64,000 bases of DNA from Ulota crispa. Taxonomy: Eukaryota > Streptophyta > Bryopsida > Orthotrichales > Orthotrichaceae. Under the pieces are notes generated by a model, which saw only the letters and a list, made by a program, of their open reading frames with translations, did not search any database and was not told where the DNA came from. Shown one piece after another: positions 34,835-47,500 of the stretch. A program made the position numbers and the translations under genes. Position 1 is the first letter of the stretch. Each line of letters starts with the position of its first letter. Location of the stretch: assembly GCA_963920765.1 (NCBI GenBank), contig OY987246.1, forward strand, positions 22,143,167 through 22,207,166, given 5' to 3'.

Positions 34835-34910
34835 CATTTATACAATTTGCACAAATTTGTCATTCATACAATTTGCACAAATCTGTCATTCATACAATTT
34901 GCACAAATGC
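34835..34910. repeat. 26-bp tandem repeat, three copies
   Basis: TACAATTTGCACAAAT begins at 34841, 34867 and 34893, exactly 26 bp apart. Copies are nearly identical. Confidence 0.9.
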
Positions 34911-35595
34911 ATTAAATGCATTGATTGTTAGAAAAAGTTAAAAATCTTAGCTATGTAGATGGCATTTTTTTTTAAGAATGAATTCATGTTTGTGATGTCA
35001 TGGTTTATTGAGCTTGGTACTATAAGTACAAATATGTCATTGTGGCAAGGCTTCTACTTTGAGTTGGTGGTTGCTAAAGTAGTTGACTTAGTTGGCAAAC
35101 TCTATCTCGCGCTTTTATTGATTGGCATTGTAGTTTTTGTAGTTGATTGTGAGCTAACATGCTTCTCAAGGAAATTTACTTTGCCACTGAAGCCACTTTG
35201 ATGGACCATCAGGTACATACTCTTCATAGGAAATGCACTTGTTTTGGAAATGCAATAACTCGTTGGATCAAGGGTAATTTTGTAAATTTTACTTTATGTT
35301 TGGAACACCCATGAGGGCTATTCCTTAAAGGACTTATTTGATTATCAAATAGCTTGCTTCATGAGGGAAGCTAATTTGTTCATCTAAGAATTATATGTTT
35401 AATTTCCAAATTCCTTAGCATTTTAACTTTTGATCATTCTAAAGGGTAGTGTTTTGGATCATTCAATTGTAATATTTTTTGTATGATATTATTAAAAACT
35501 TAAGCATGAGAGTAATGGTGTGACAACTTATATGGAATAACATTTGTTAGGTACCAAATTTGTGCATTAAAGAAATAAGTCCATTTGACTCTTGA

Positions 35596-35665
35596 TTCAT
35601 GCTAATATTTAAATCCCAAAGTTACTTTTCTTCATGCTAAAATTTAAATCCCATAGTTACTTTTC
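35596..35665. repeat. 35-bp tandem duplication
   Basis: TTCATGCTAA starts at 35596 (as TTCATGCTAAT) and 35631. The two 35-bp copies differ at two positions. Confidence 0.9.
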
Positions 35666-35863
35666 TTCTATAAGACTCAATACCACCATCTAATAACCAA
35701 GCTTTTTGAAGTGTTGCATGAATAGAAATAAGATATTAATAGATAAAAGATTCTTTCTAGTTTGCTTATATATATGAAGAAAATATGTAATAGTGTAAAC
35801 TTTGATAATGCATAGTAATATAAGTTTGGAGAGAACAAAGACTTAATCCCATGTTTAAAATTC

Positions 35864-35955
35864 TATATTACTTAAATTTTGAACAAGTAGGTATGATTAC
35901 ATTACTATCTATATTACTTAAATTTTGATCAAGTAGGTATGGTTACATTACTATA
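35864..35955. repeat. 46-bp tandem duplication
   Basis: TATATTACTTAAATTTTGA starts at 35864 and 35910. The copies run through CAAGTAGGTATG and ACATTACTAT and differ at two positions. Confidence 0.9.
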
Positions 35956-36729
35956 GAAGACAACTTAGTAAATATTTTGCAAGAATTTTAGAAGCATTGG
36001 AACCTATGAAATGAAAGAGAGTAAATAATGTATATAGAATTTCAAGCCCTTATAAATTTTGCATATAAAGTCCAAATACAATATGCTTTGGTGCATTAGG
36101 ATCTTCTTTGCAATGACTAAAAAAACCAATAATATTTGATCAATCAAAGAAGTGAAATTTCCAACCTTTGGTAGTAAAATATGACAATCTTTCATTGAAT
36201 TTCATCCAATTTCTTTAGTAGGCTTGGAGCATGAAGCTAGAACCACCACAATAAGACTTGTAAGAACTAGTTGGAAGGTTGAAAGGTAGGAATTGAAGAG
36301 CTTGAAACTTGCATTTCATATGTGTTAATGTTATCTTTCCTTGTGAAAGGAAACTTGTATGTGTTTTAGTCGATGCCAAATCTATACAAATGCCCATGCT
36401 ATCCATGTCCTAGGGCAAGTTGATAATTGGCCTTGCACCATCACCAAACCAAATGTGTTACTTCTAAAATTATTAATAATTTTACATGCAAAGAAATATT
36501 ACACTTTTTTTGGACCTTATTGAAAGCCAAAAGAAGATTTTAAGTTCTTTCAAAATGTATTGTTTGGACACCAACATATGAATATTATGTAATTTTTTGA
36601 AGTGCTGAAGATAAGTATTTCCAAAGTTGACCCATCACTCTTATGAATAGATAGATAATGTCAATTTTGTTAAATTGGTGAATGATATTCCGTAAATCCT
36701 ATTTATTGATTTTGTCTACCTCGTTGTAC

Positions 36730-38400
36730 CAATAGATATGCAAATTACGTTGCAACTTGCGATTCGCTCACGCAACATTATACTCTGCAAAGACAATGAA
36801 AATTGCAATCTGTACCTACCCTTGCTGCTCAGGGTTGATGGCCGCATCAAACAAGATCACATGCGTGGTGCCTGGTTTGATGGCAAATGTGTTGCTGATG
36901 ATCACGGCAGACTACTCCAGAGCATTGAGGTCCAACACAACGGGAGAATTGTCTATGGAAGCTTGGTATCATCTAGCCAAGATATCTTCACAGCACCAAC
37001 CTCCACCAACCACATGGCAATCAACATTGATGGCCCATTCACAACCTGAGTGTGCCAGTAGAAGTATGCTTAAGGTAATCCGCTGATTCTGCTCTTAAAG
37101 CAACCTTTTAAGAGCTAATTGCATTTGGCGAAAGTTGACCTCTTTGAAACGATTTTCTAGAAAACTTTTTGTACCAAGAAAAATGGAATTGGTTGAATCT
37201 AAATTAAGTTGTTTCATACTTTTTGAACCTTTGTGGAATTAGTGATGGATTTTTGAAGTGGAATTTTGGTGGTGATGGGAATATATCCAACGACTGATAC
37301 TCCCAATCAACAGTAAGAACATCACAACCCCGGTATTTCTTCAGATGTTGAACAATAACGTCCAAATGTGTGGGCATAGCATCTAGTTATCAAACCAATT
37401 TCCTCATCTGCCATAGAGTAACAAACAGGTGAGCAAAATTCCCTTGGAATAGCCTCAAATGCCAATCTCGACTCACTTTCCTAGCACAAGCACAAAATTT
37501 CTAATTTCTTGCTCCCCACAACCATTTTTTTTTCCTTTATAACAATTCTGTTCCTTGGTCCAATGTAAATAATATAGTAATTCTTGAAAATAAGTTGTAT
37601 ATTATTAAGAACTATTATGCTGCAATGGCAGGTTATTCTTTGCTTTTAAACAAGAAGCTCTTAATACTCAAGGATTATTCCCACCACAAGACGATCATAA
37701 ACATTAGCGGAATCATCCTACTATGATTTTTGTTTGATACAAAGTAATCCAATATTCCAATGAATATTCCAACTAAGAGACAAGCAAAACCGTCAGACCA
37801 ATTGTCCGACTGGAATTTTTGTCCAACAATGAGAAATCCAATGTTTCAAATAAATATTCCAATTAATAAAGAAGAAAAACCCCCAAACCAATTGACCCAC
37901 AAAATAAAAATTTTCTAAATGAATACATATGTGATGAATATATTTTTAATCATTATCTCCAAAGAAATCTATAAAGACATCACATCAGGTTCATACTTAA
38001 CAAATCTGCAAATAGTTACCGAGATTGCATTTTCGTTAGATAAACTTGGAAACTTGGGATGGACAATGGACGTGGTTTGAAAGTCTTCTTTCTCATTGCC
38101 CTCTTGCTTTTTTCGCAGTTTTTTCCTGTTCCTTCAAATTAATGGTGGTGTCAGCATCACAAACCATATACATCAAAACATAAACCTCCACACCTCTCAC
38201 TTAATACAACGGACACTGACAACAACCCGAAATGACAAGAAAACACAAAAAAGAATTCACCCACTTGACAAGACGATTCCCTTGTAGGAGACAGGATCAG
38301 AGCCAAAGGCATCACCTTCCTTCCGCCACGAGAACAACCAGTAGATGTGTTCCTCATCATTCCTGCAATGATTGGGAAACACTTGGTTGGGGTCATTCTC
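36730..38400 (-). pseudogene. Unidentified exon-like fragments on the minus strand
   Basis: Three segments on the minus strand read as good protein in a higher-GC context. 38400-38260 follows a plausible splice acceptor (TCAGGTAG) and includes NDPNQVFPNHCRNDEEHIYW. 37377-37270 begins with ATG and includes HLDVIVQHLKKYRGCDVL. 37050-36730 includes ISNTFAIKPGTTHVILFDAA, with several TAG/TGA stops. They may be exons of one decayed gene transcribed right to left, but linkage and frame continuity are not shown and I do not recognise the family. Plus-strand frames overlapping 36738-37086 are the alternative reading. Confidence 0.3.
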
Positions 38401-38879
38401 CTACCTGAGTAGAAAATAACTTGTGATGTACAAAAACTAAGTAATCTGCACATGTACCGCTTGCTAATCAAACAAAAGTATACTTTCTAAATACATATCT
38501 ACACACGTACTAACAAATATAATTAGTAATACTTTGACATTTGGACAATTAGACCTTCTAGGACATTGCCTATTGAAGCAAAATTAATATGAACTGAAAA
38601 ATAATGAACAACAAAAAATTGTAGCAAATATGGTTACAAAAGCATAGGTCAGATTGAAAACTCTTTCTAGAATGGTACTTTTCTAGTTCTCAAGTGAAGA
38701 GGTGATGCAGCCATGATGACATATGTCACTTTTAACCAAATACTTAACCTGACCCGCGCGTAGGGCAGGGGAATCCGACGGCCTCAGTGAATGATTCCAA
38801 TGCCCTTGATTCCAAAAAAACAAACAACAAGCACGGCACAAGAGCACTCATTCCAACCACAAACAACATCAGTATTAAG

Positions 38880-39308
38880 ACTCAGATCAAGATATTCTCC
38901 TTTCGAAGAAGAGAACTTAAACGCAGATGGTCGACAACACGGACGGAGTGACCAGCTTGAACTTGGGAACCTCAAAAAGCAACTTGTCACGTGTAGCCTG
39001 GTCGAACAACACCATACTGTTGACCTCCTCTTTTTGCTTGCCCGTGCTCCACTTCTGCAAACCCTAAACCCTGACCTCATTCAGAATCCACTCTCCCGAA
39101 TACAAAATCCTAATCCCACTGGGAACCCCACATCTTTTCACGAAACCCTAATCTTGTTCTGGAAACGTGCTCTTCTTGCTCTTGAACGATCAATGCTCAA
39201 AAATAAATTCGTAAAGAAGAAGCGAAGCCATAGTACCTTCTTCTTCTGCTTGCCATTGCCGATGCTCTTTGCGGGCTTGACCGCTGGAGCTTCTTCCTTT
39301 TTGGGAGC
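38880..39308 (-). pseudogene. RPS25: Ribosomal protein eS25 (RPS25) pseudogene, introns kept
   Basis: Copy of the gene for 40S subunit protein eS25. Exon A (39308-39237, 24 codons) starts after acceptor CCTTAG and begins APKKEEAPAVKPAKS, ending GKQKKK before a GT donor. That fits the known plant arrangement of an intron just after the start codon. Exon B starts at 39054 after acceptor GTTTGCAG and continues [20 protein letters not shown] and on to [10 protein letters not shown], matching the family closely. A one-base deletion at about 38937 then shifts the frame and gives a premature stop, and the conserved C-terminal half is not found downstream. No ATG is evident in the expected first exon. 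Retained introns mean it arose by DNA duplication, not retroposition. Confidence 0.8.
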
Positions 39309-39639
39309 CTAAGGGCACAAAACACTCGATCAATTCACCAAGAAACAAAAAAAGTATGGACCAATACAGAAAATGCGAGATCTACAAGCTTTGTAGGGGA
39401 ATGACAAACCAGGATGCGAGAAGGGAGTGCCTGCAAGGGAGACGACAGGGGGGAAGTGCAAAATGACAAAGGAAGAGATGATCACAGACCACCCTAAGCC
39501 TCTGGCACTTAATTTGCCCGGATAAGTGAATGGAAGGATGAACGTCGTTTAAGGATGAAGTATCACAAAGATGAATGGCATGGTGGCCAACTAAATGACA
39601 TCTCATCCTTTCAACGCTTGAAATCCTTCTTCTTTTTTT

Positions 39640-41500
39640 AATTTTTTAAATTTTGTCTCATTTTTTCTTTTATTTTGCACAAGCACTCCATTGATTATTT
39701 ACCTAGTTTTCATGCAATAGGTGAAATAAAAATTTTGTATTTGAAAATATCAAGAATTATTTTGGGTAAATAAGAAGGTATATACTTGAAACATAAAGCA
39801 TTGTGATTCAAAGTGTATTGTTCATCACCTAATATATACTCCACATATAGATATTCAACAGGTCTTTGTAATATCAATTTTTTGCAACGTTTTTTGAATT
39901 TGTTTTTAAGATAGGATAATTTTTAAAAAAATTAAGGAAATATAATTTTTAGCTTGATTGGTACTTAAGAACAAAAATTATTTGAATACTACAATAAGCT
40001 TATAATAGATGATAATCAAAATTGTTGGCTTGACTACCTTAAGCATGGAATATGTTATGTTTTGATAATAGAATGTATTGATCAAAGTTCTAAGACAATT
40101 ACTAGTGAGGAGCGGTACTTTAACAATGTATATTACTATATTAGAATTATATGATAAATTTATTATATTCATATGTAGTGAATTATACAATTTTATTCAT
40201 TTTTTAATTTTTCTTTCTATATATGTAGGTTTTTTGTATAATGCACTCAAACTCTATAATTGGATTGAAAACATCTTAATAACTAGTTTCTGCAACTTTT
40301 GTGAAGATTTGATATAATTGAATCAAATTTAGAATACTTTAATACATTTAAAAGTGCAACTTTGTCTTGTGGTAATAAAATCCTATTTCAACTATTTGAA
40401 AAAATTAATGCTTAATTGATACAAACACATCCACACCTATATTCTAAAGATGTTGATGGAGCAATCTCTATTAACCAAAAAAATAAGCAAATTTATTTAC
40501 ATCCTAGTAAAAAGAAATTTCTCAATACTCAAACTTCATTGCAAGAGAAAGTAGTAATGTGATCTAATAAAAAGTTTAATTTAGAAGTCTTATCATATAA
40601 TTTCAATGTCAATTTAGACAAATTTACTTTCAAAAGAACATACAATCATTTATCAATTCATTGTTTAAATTAAAACATATGGTGAATGTCTTTAAATTGG
40701 TAGTGATTTTTGCTATTATAACATGCTCAATCAATCCTCCCATCAAAGTAGCAGATTAAAAAATAATACATGTCTCTAATTGTATTCAACTACAAGCTCT
40801 ATACAATACATACAATTTTGTTCTAAGTTTGGTGCATTGACTCATACATAACATTAATATATGTTTTGCATCCAAATTGAAACAAGTGAAGAATACATGT
40901 CATTTCATAAAAATTACCATTTTTAAATACAAAATTGATACATTCTTTCATAAGCTAAAGCAAGTATTGTCTACAATGCACCATGACCCAAGCACACAAA
41001 GAGCATCATGTATTAAAAATATTTTAACTCACCATGCATATACTTTAAATCCAAATTGTAGAAATCACCTAGTTTGGAATGAACTTGGATAAATTCTAAA
41101 GACATGTCCTATTACAACCAAATTAAAGCTTCCTAAATAGTAGAGGATAAAATTTATGACTGAACAAACACAACAAAATCAATAAACTAAATTGCTAAGT
41201 GTATTTCCTACTCAATGAATGTTTTTAGCATGCTTCAAATTCAATTGTATCAAACTCTATCAATCATGATTAATACTAGTTTGAAATCATGATAAGTATG
41301 TTCTATTCACCTCAAAGGTAAGGAAACTTTGTGGCTCTTATGAATTGTATTATAATGACAATTATTACATCCTGTGACAAATTTCCTACATGTAGGCTTT
41401 AAAGAAAATCCATCTGCAGATTAAAGAACAGAGCCTTAAATCAGCAGCAAACAAAGGCTAGTGACAATCAGGTTCTACCAACTTATACAAATATTACTAT
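39640..41500. other. AT-rich spacer, no gene seen
   Basis: Very AT-rich sequence with no recognisable coding region, repeat family or RNA gene. Confidence 0.45.
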
Positions 41501-41539
41501 ACATCAAGATCACCTAACAAGAGATGAATTAGGAATGAC

Positions 41540-41870
41540 TTACAGCATGAGCTCTAGTAGCCAAGGATCATGCAATGCATCTGATGCACTAGGTTGTTTC
41601 CCAATGAGCTTCCTGACAAGGTCTTCAGCATATGGTGTCCTTGTATCAAGGAGTTTTGCATCCAAGAGTTTGTCAAGGCTATACATGTCTGTAAAAGGTG
41701 TATATTGATTGCCTTCAGCCATCTTTGAATTCCAACTTCAAAAGTACTAAAATCCTTTGCTTAATCTAAAAGGAGAATCTGCTATGGACTCAAGATCGAT
41801 GAGCATGAAATCCGTCTCTGAAAGACACATGGTATTTAGGATCGGATGACCTGGTGTACCAAGCTGACAT
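41540..41870 (-). pseudogene. Protein-kinase C-lobe fragment, decayed
   Basis: On the minus strand a kinase-like C-lobe can be read. Around 41845-41820 a catalytic-loop remnant (LVH followed by an IRS segment, with a one-base frame slip) leads into SETDFMLIDLESIADSP, where DLE stands in for DFG. After two stops the open segment 41722-41540 continues with FTDMYSLDKLLDAKLL, YAEDLVRKL and KQPSASDALHDPWLLEL, matching subdomains IX-XI. The N-lobe is not identifiable. It differs in sequence from the kinase-like pseudogene at 744-2313. Other plant kinase families with degenerate DFG are possible. Confidence 0.55.
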
Positions 41871-42881
41871 TATGCAAGATACAGAAAGCTTCACACATTC
41901 AATGAGCCATCCACCGGCAATCTTGCTCTGACTTCAATGAACATAGATATCCAACAGGAGTGCATTAAACTCTATAGGTCTCAGGAACGCTTACATTAGG
42001 CTGTCGCTGCTTGCAAAAGAAATTGACATACTTTTGCAGCATCATAAGCCTTCCATATCCCAAAAAGACCTATCCTCTAATAAGCTTTGTTACTACTAAA
42101 ATCTCTCATGTGCTTTTCCACTTTATTAACTTAAAAACATGTTATCATCTTTTTATCTAGCAATTATTCCTCAGTAAGCATGACACGTTGCCCTGGAACA
42201 TCCAAAAAGAGTTTGCCATTTCCTTTAATAATTGGAAGGCTTAGCCTAGGCTAAGTAAAAAATAACAACAATCACAAATACTTGACAAGTCAATACATCA
42301 TCCTATTTGATACAGATCCTTGTATCCACCATGCTTGCTAATGTAAATCCACTGAATTCACTACTTGCTGCTACAAAGTTGAAAATAAATTTCAATCCCT
42401 ATAAAACATTGGATTAAATTGTTTTATCTGAGACCTAAGATCAGCTTCAACTGCATACAAATTGGCAACGTTCTATTCACCTACAAGTGTACATCCAGAC
42501 ACTAAAACAATTGTGTCAAGCCTCATCAAGGGTTCTATTGAGTGCAAGTAACTATGTTCCCAAGTCTAAGTAGACTTGAACGAAAGCTTCACCTACAAAT
42601 GATCCTTGCTATATAGCTTGAAAAGGTTAAGAAACTCATCAAAGCAGCTTGCCACAAGAATTACTAGTTGTATCTCAATAAACAAAATATTCAACAAAGT
42701 GTATGACTTGAAGACCTTTCTGATGAATTGTAGCAATCATTTTTTCCAATAAAAATTACTCACTTTAACATTGCCATGAGAGACTCAAGTACATTTTAGA
42801 GCACATTTCACAATATCGCAATCTATAAATCATGTCCATTTAGGATTTAGTTACAATTAAATTAAGGCATATAAATTTGTC

Positions 42882-43030
42882 CACTAGAAGAAAAACATGC
42901 AATAAATAACTAGGTCACAACAATTGCACAACTACACAATTGTAATTGAATCTAGTTGCTATATTAATAGTTATTTAGTATATTGTGCAGTTATTGTGAC
43001 TCAGTTGTTTCATGCCATTTTTCTTATGCA
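42882..43030. mobile_element. Possible small CACTA-like MITE, degenerate
   Basis: CACTAGAAGAAAAACATG at 42882 resembles the end of the MITE at 7161. The interior is partly palindromic (AATAAATAACTA and ACAATTGCACAACTA are mirrored by TTGTGCAGTTATTGTGAC and TAGTTATTTAG). The expected right end is eroded to CATGCCATTTTTCTTATG. No clear target duplication. Confidence 0.4.
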
Positions 43031-43574
43031 GACCCCTATGTACATCTTCTTGCACTTGAGAACCATGCTTCATAGTTCACTCACAAAGTTGCCTCAATTT
43101 AAGAGCCCTTGTCACTTTGACATTCCATTGTTTTTTCATCATTTTCAAAAATAAGAACAAGCAATATATTTCATCAAATAATCATCTTTTCAAGACTTTG
43201 TATCAAACATTATTTTCAAATCATGTATAATGCATCAACATATGTGACCTATAACTTTCCCCTCTAATAGGTGAATACAATCAAAACTCAAAATGCACTT
43301 TCACACGCTTTTCATAACTAGTATCTTCCTGAGTTCTAGTGATGTGTCACTCAACAATTGGCTCTTAGACGAACATTCCACAATCAATAACTAGAATGAA
43401 TAAACAACTACAAACATTAAAAACCAAAAACTGATTATGAACAATTTGAAATCAATTACAAGATGTTATTTTGGGCAATGATGTAGGGATTCTTTGAAAA
43501 ATTTGCAAGCTTTACATGCAACTTGATAAGCTTCAAAAATTCAACTCCTCCACAAAATTGCAAATTTAAGCACC

Positions 43575-44527
43575 TAAATCTACAACAACAACTACCTCAT
43601 TCAAGCCATCCACTTCTTGCAATTCACTACATCTATTAATGTAAGGAAATTGCAACTTATCAACCTACTCTAAAGTCCTCAACCCGACTACATTCCTAGT
43701 GCTAAAATCATCCAACTCAAGAAATGCATCCAATCCATTTGCTTCCTGCAAATTGCTACACCTTCCAATGCTCAACCGCTGTAAATAAACAAGCTTCTCT
43801 AAAGTAGGCAACTCCTAAATAACATTGCAAATCCCAGCTCCAAACTCTTCAAAAGCAACCAACACATCCAGCACATGCACTTCCAACAATTGCCTATGTC
43901 ATCCGATGTCAACAAACCACAACTTAGTCAACTTTACTTAACTGGAAAGCTCGTGCATACCACTGCCTTCCCAAGCTCCAAACTTTTCCAAGACAACCAA
44001 CGCATCAAATCCACGCACTTCCTGCAATTTGCTACATCCAAAACATAAAGCACCTGCAACTTGGTCAACTTTTCTAAAGTAGGCAGCTCCTCATTGCCAC
44101 TGCATTCTCAAGCTCAAAACTCTTCCAAGATACCCAACTCATCCAACCAATGCACTTCTTGCAACTTGCTACAGCCATTAATGTCTAGCACACGCAACTT
44201 AGTTAGCTTCTTTACAATGGACAGCTCTTGAGGATCAATGCAATCTTCAACTTGAAACTCTTCCAACACAACCAAATCATCCAACCCTCGCACTTCCTGC
44301 AACTTGCTACATCCATTGACATAGAGCAACCGCAACTTGATCAGCTTCTCTAAAGTGGGCAGCTCCTTGATACCATTGCAATCCCTAGCTCAAACCTCTT
44401 CAAAGGAAATCAACTTATCCAACCCACGCACTTTTTGCAACTTGCTACATCCTCTAATGTTCAGCTTCCGCAACTAAGTCAGCTTCTCTAAACTAGGTAG
44501 CTCCTCAATACCATTGCATATCCAAGC
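43575..44527 (-). pseudogene. Decayed LRR extension downstream of TNL stop
   Basis: Beyond the TGA at 44528-44530 the LRR repeat pattern continues in the same direction for about 950 bp. It includes SKLQEVRGLDDLVVLEEF (within 44335-44114), then increasingly degenerate units with several stops and frameshifts. The TGA itself replaces a codon that reads CGA in other repeats at the same position, a C-to-T change. The coding sequence was once longer, and its 3' end has been decaying since truncation. Confidence 0.8.
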
Positions 44528-47500
44528 TCAAAACTCTTCCAAGGCAACCAACTCATCCAACCCACGCACTTCCTTCAACTTGCTACATGCATTGATGTTG
44601 AGCACCCGCAACTTGGTCAGCTTCTCTAAACTAGGCAACACCTTAATACCATTGCATCTGCCAGCTTGAAACTCTTCCAAGGCAACCAACTCATCCAACC
44701 CACGCACTTCCTTCAACTTGCTACATCCATTAATGTCTAGCACCCGTAATTCAGTGAGCTTATTTAAAGTGGGCAGCTCCTGAAGGCCAATGCAATCCTG
44801 AACTCGAATCTCTTCCAAGGCAACAACCCCATCCAATCCGCGCACTTCCTGCAACTCGCTACATCCATTGATGTAGAGCAACCGCAACTTAGTCAGCTTT
44901 TCTAAAGTGGGCAGCTCCTTAATGCCATTGCAATCCCCAGCTCGAATCTCTTCTAAAGCAACCAACTCATCCAACCCACGCACTTCCTGCAACTTGCTAC
45001 ATCCATTGATGTAGAGCAACCGCAACTTAGTCAGCTTCTCTAAACTTGGCAGCTCCTCAATACCATTGCATCTGCCAGCTCGAAACTCTTCCAAGGCAAC
45101 CAACTCACTCAACCCACGCACTTTTTGCAATTTGCTACATCCCCTAATGTTTAGCTTCTGCAATTTGATCAGCTTCTCTAAACTAGGCAGCTCCTCAATA
45201 CCACTACATTCCCAAGCTCCAAATTCTATCAACTCAACCAACTCATTCAAACCATGCAATTTTTGCAATTGCATACAACCTCCTATAAAGAGCACCTGTA
45301 GCTTAGTCAAAGTTGCTAAACAAGATAGCTTCTCAATACCACTACATTCCCAAGCTTGAAACTCTTCCAACTCAACCAACTCAGCAAACCCACAAACTTC
45401 TTGCATTTTGCTACATCCATTAATCTCTAGCACCCGCAACTTAGTTAGCTTCTCTAAAGTGGGTAGCTCCTCAAAACCAATGCAATCCTCAACTCGAAAC
45501 TCTTCCAAGGCAACCAACTCATCCAACCCACGCACTTCCTGCAACTTGCTACATGCACTGATGTCGAGCAACCGCAACTTAGTCAGCTTCTCTAAACTAG
45601 GTAGCTCCGCAATACCACTACATTCCCAAGCTTGAAACTCTTCCAAGGCAACCAACTCATCCAACCCACGCACTTCCTGCAACTTGCTACATCCATTGAT
45701 GTAGAGCCGCCGCAACTTAGTCAACTTCTCTAAACTTGGCAACTCCTCAATACCATTGCATCTACTAGCTTGAAACTCTTCCAAGGCTACCAACTCACTC
45801 AACCCACGCACTTTTTGCAATTTGTTACATCCCCTAATGTTTAGCTTCTGCAATTTGATCAGCTTCTCTAAACTAGGTAGCTCTGCAATACCACTACATT
45901 CCCAAGCTCCAATCTCTTCTAAGGCAACCAACTCATCCAATCCACGCACTTCCTTCAACTTGCTACATGCACTGATGCTGAGCAACCGCAACTTAGTCAG
46001 CTTCTCTAAAGTGGGTAGCTCCTCAATACCATTGCATTCCCAAGCTTCAATCTCTTCCAAGGCTACCAACTCATCCACCCCACGCACTTCCTTCAACTTG
46101 CTACATGCATTGATGTAGAGCAACCGCAACTTCGTCAGCTTCTCTAAACTAGGTAGCTCCACAATACCACTGCATTCTTGAGCTTCAATCTCTTCTAAGG
46201 CAACCAACTCATCCAACCCACCCACTTCCTGCAACTTGCTACATCCATTGATGTAGAGCAGCCGCAACTTAGTCAACTTCTCTAAACTTGGCAGCTCCTC
46301 AATACCATTGCATCTACTAGCTTGAAACTCTTCCAAGGCAACCAACTCACTCAACCCATGCACTTTTTGCAATTTGCTACATCCCCTAATGTTTAGCTTC
46401 TGCAATTTGATCAGCTTCTCTAAACTAGGTAGCTCCGCAATACCACTACATTCCCAAGCTTGAAACTCTTCCAAGGCAACCAACTCATCCAACCCACGCA
46501 CTTCCTTCAACTTGCTACATCCATTGATGTCGAGCAACCGCAACTTAGTCAGCTTCTCTAAACTAGGTAGCTCCGCAATACCACTGCATTCCCAAGCTCC
46601 AAACTCTTCTAAGGCAACCAACTCATCCAACCCATGCACTTCCTGCAACTTGCTACATCCATTGATGTAGAGCAACCGCAACTTAGTCAGCTTCTCTAAA
46701 CTTGGCAGCTTCTCAATACCATTGCATCTGCTAGCTGGAAACTCTTCCAAGGCAACCAACTTTATCAACCCACGCATTTTTTGCAATTTGCTACATCCCC
46801 CAATGTTTAGCTTCTGCAATTTGATCAGCTTCTCTAAATTAGGTAGCTCCGCAATACCACTCCATTCCCAAGCTCCAAACTCTTCTAAGGCTACCAACTC
46901 ATCCAACCCATGCACTTCCTGCAACTTGCTACATCCATTGATGTAGAGCAACCGCAACTTAGTCAGCTTCTCTAAACTTGGCAGCTCCTCAATACCATTG
47001 CATTCCCAAGCTTGAAACTCTTCCAAGGCAACCAACTCACTCAACCCATGCACTTTTTGCAATTTGCTACATCCCCCAATGTTTAGCTTCTGCAATTTGA
47101 TCAGCTTCTCTAAACTAGGTAGCTCCGCAATACCACTACATTTCCAAGCTTGAAACTCTTCCAAGGCAACCAACTCATCCAACCCACGCACTTCCTTCAA
47201 CTTGCTACATGCACTGATGTCGAGCAATCGCAACTTAGTCAGCTTCTCTAAACTAGGTAGCTCCGCAATACCACTGCATTCCCAAGCTTGAAACTCTTCC
47301 AAGGCAACCAACTCAGCAAACCCACGCACTTCCTTCAACTTGCTACATCCATTGATGTAGAGCAACCACAACTTAGTCAGCTTCTCTGAAGTGGGTAGCT
47401 CCTCAATACCATTGCATTTGCAAGCTCCAAACTCTTCCAAGGCTACCAACTCATCCAACCCACGCACTTCCTTCAACTTGCTACATCCATTGATGTAGAG

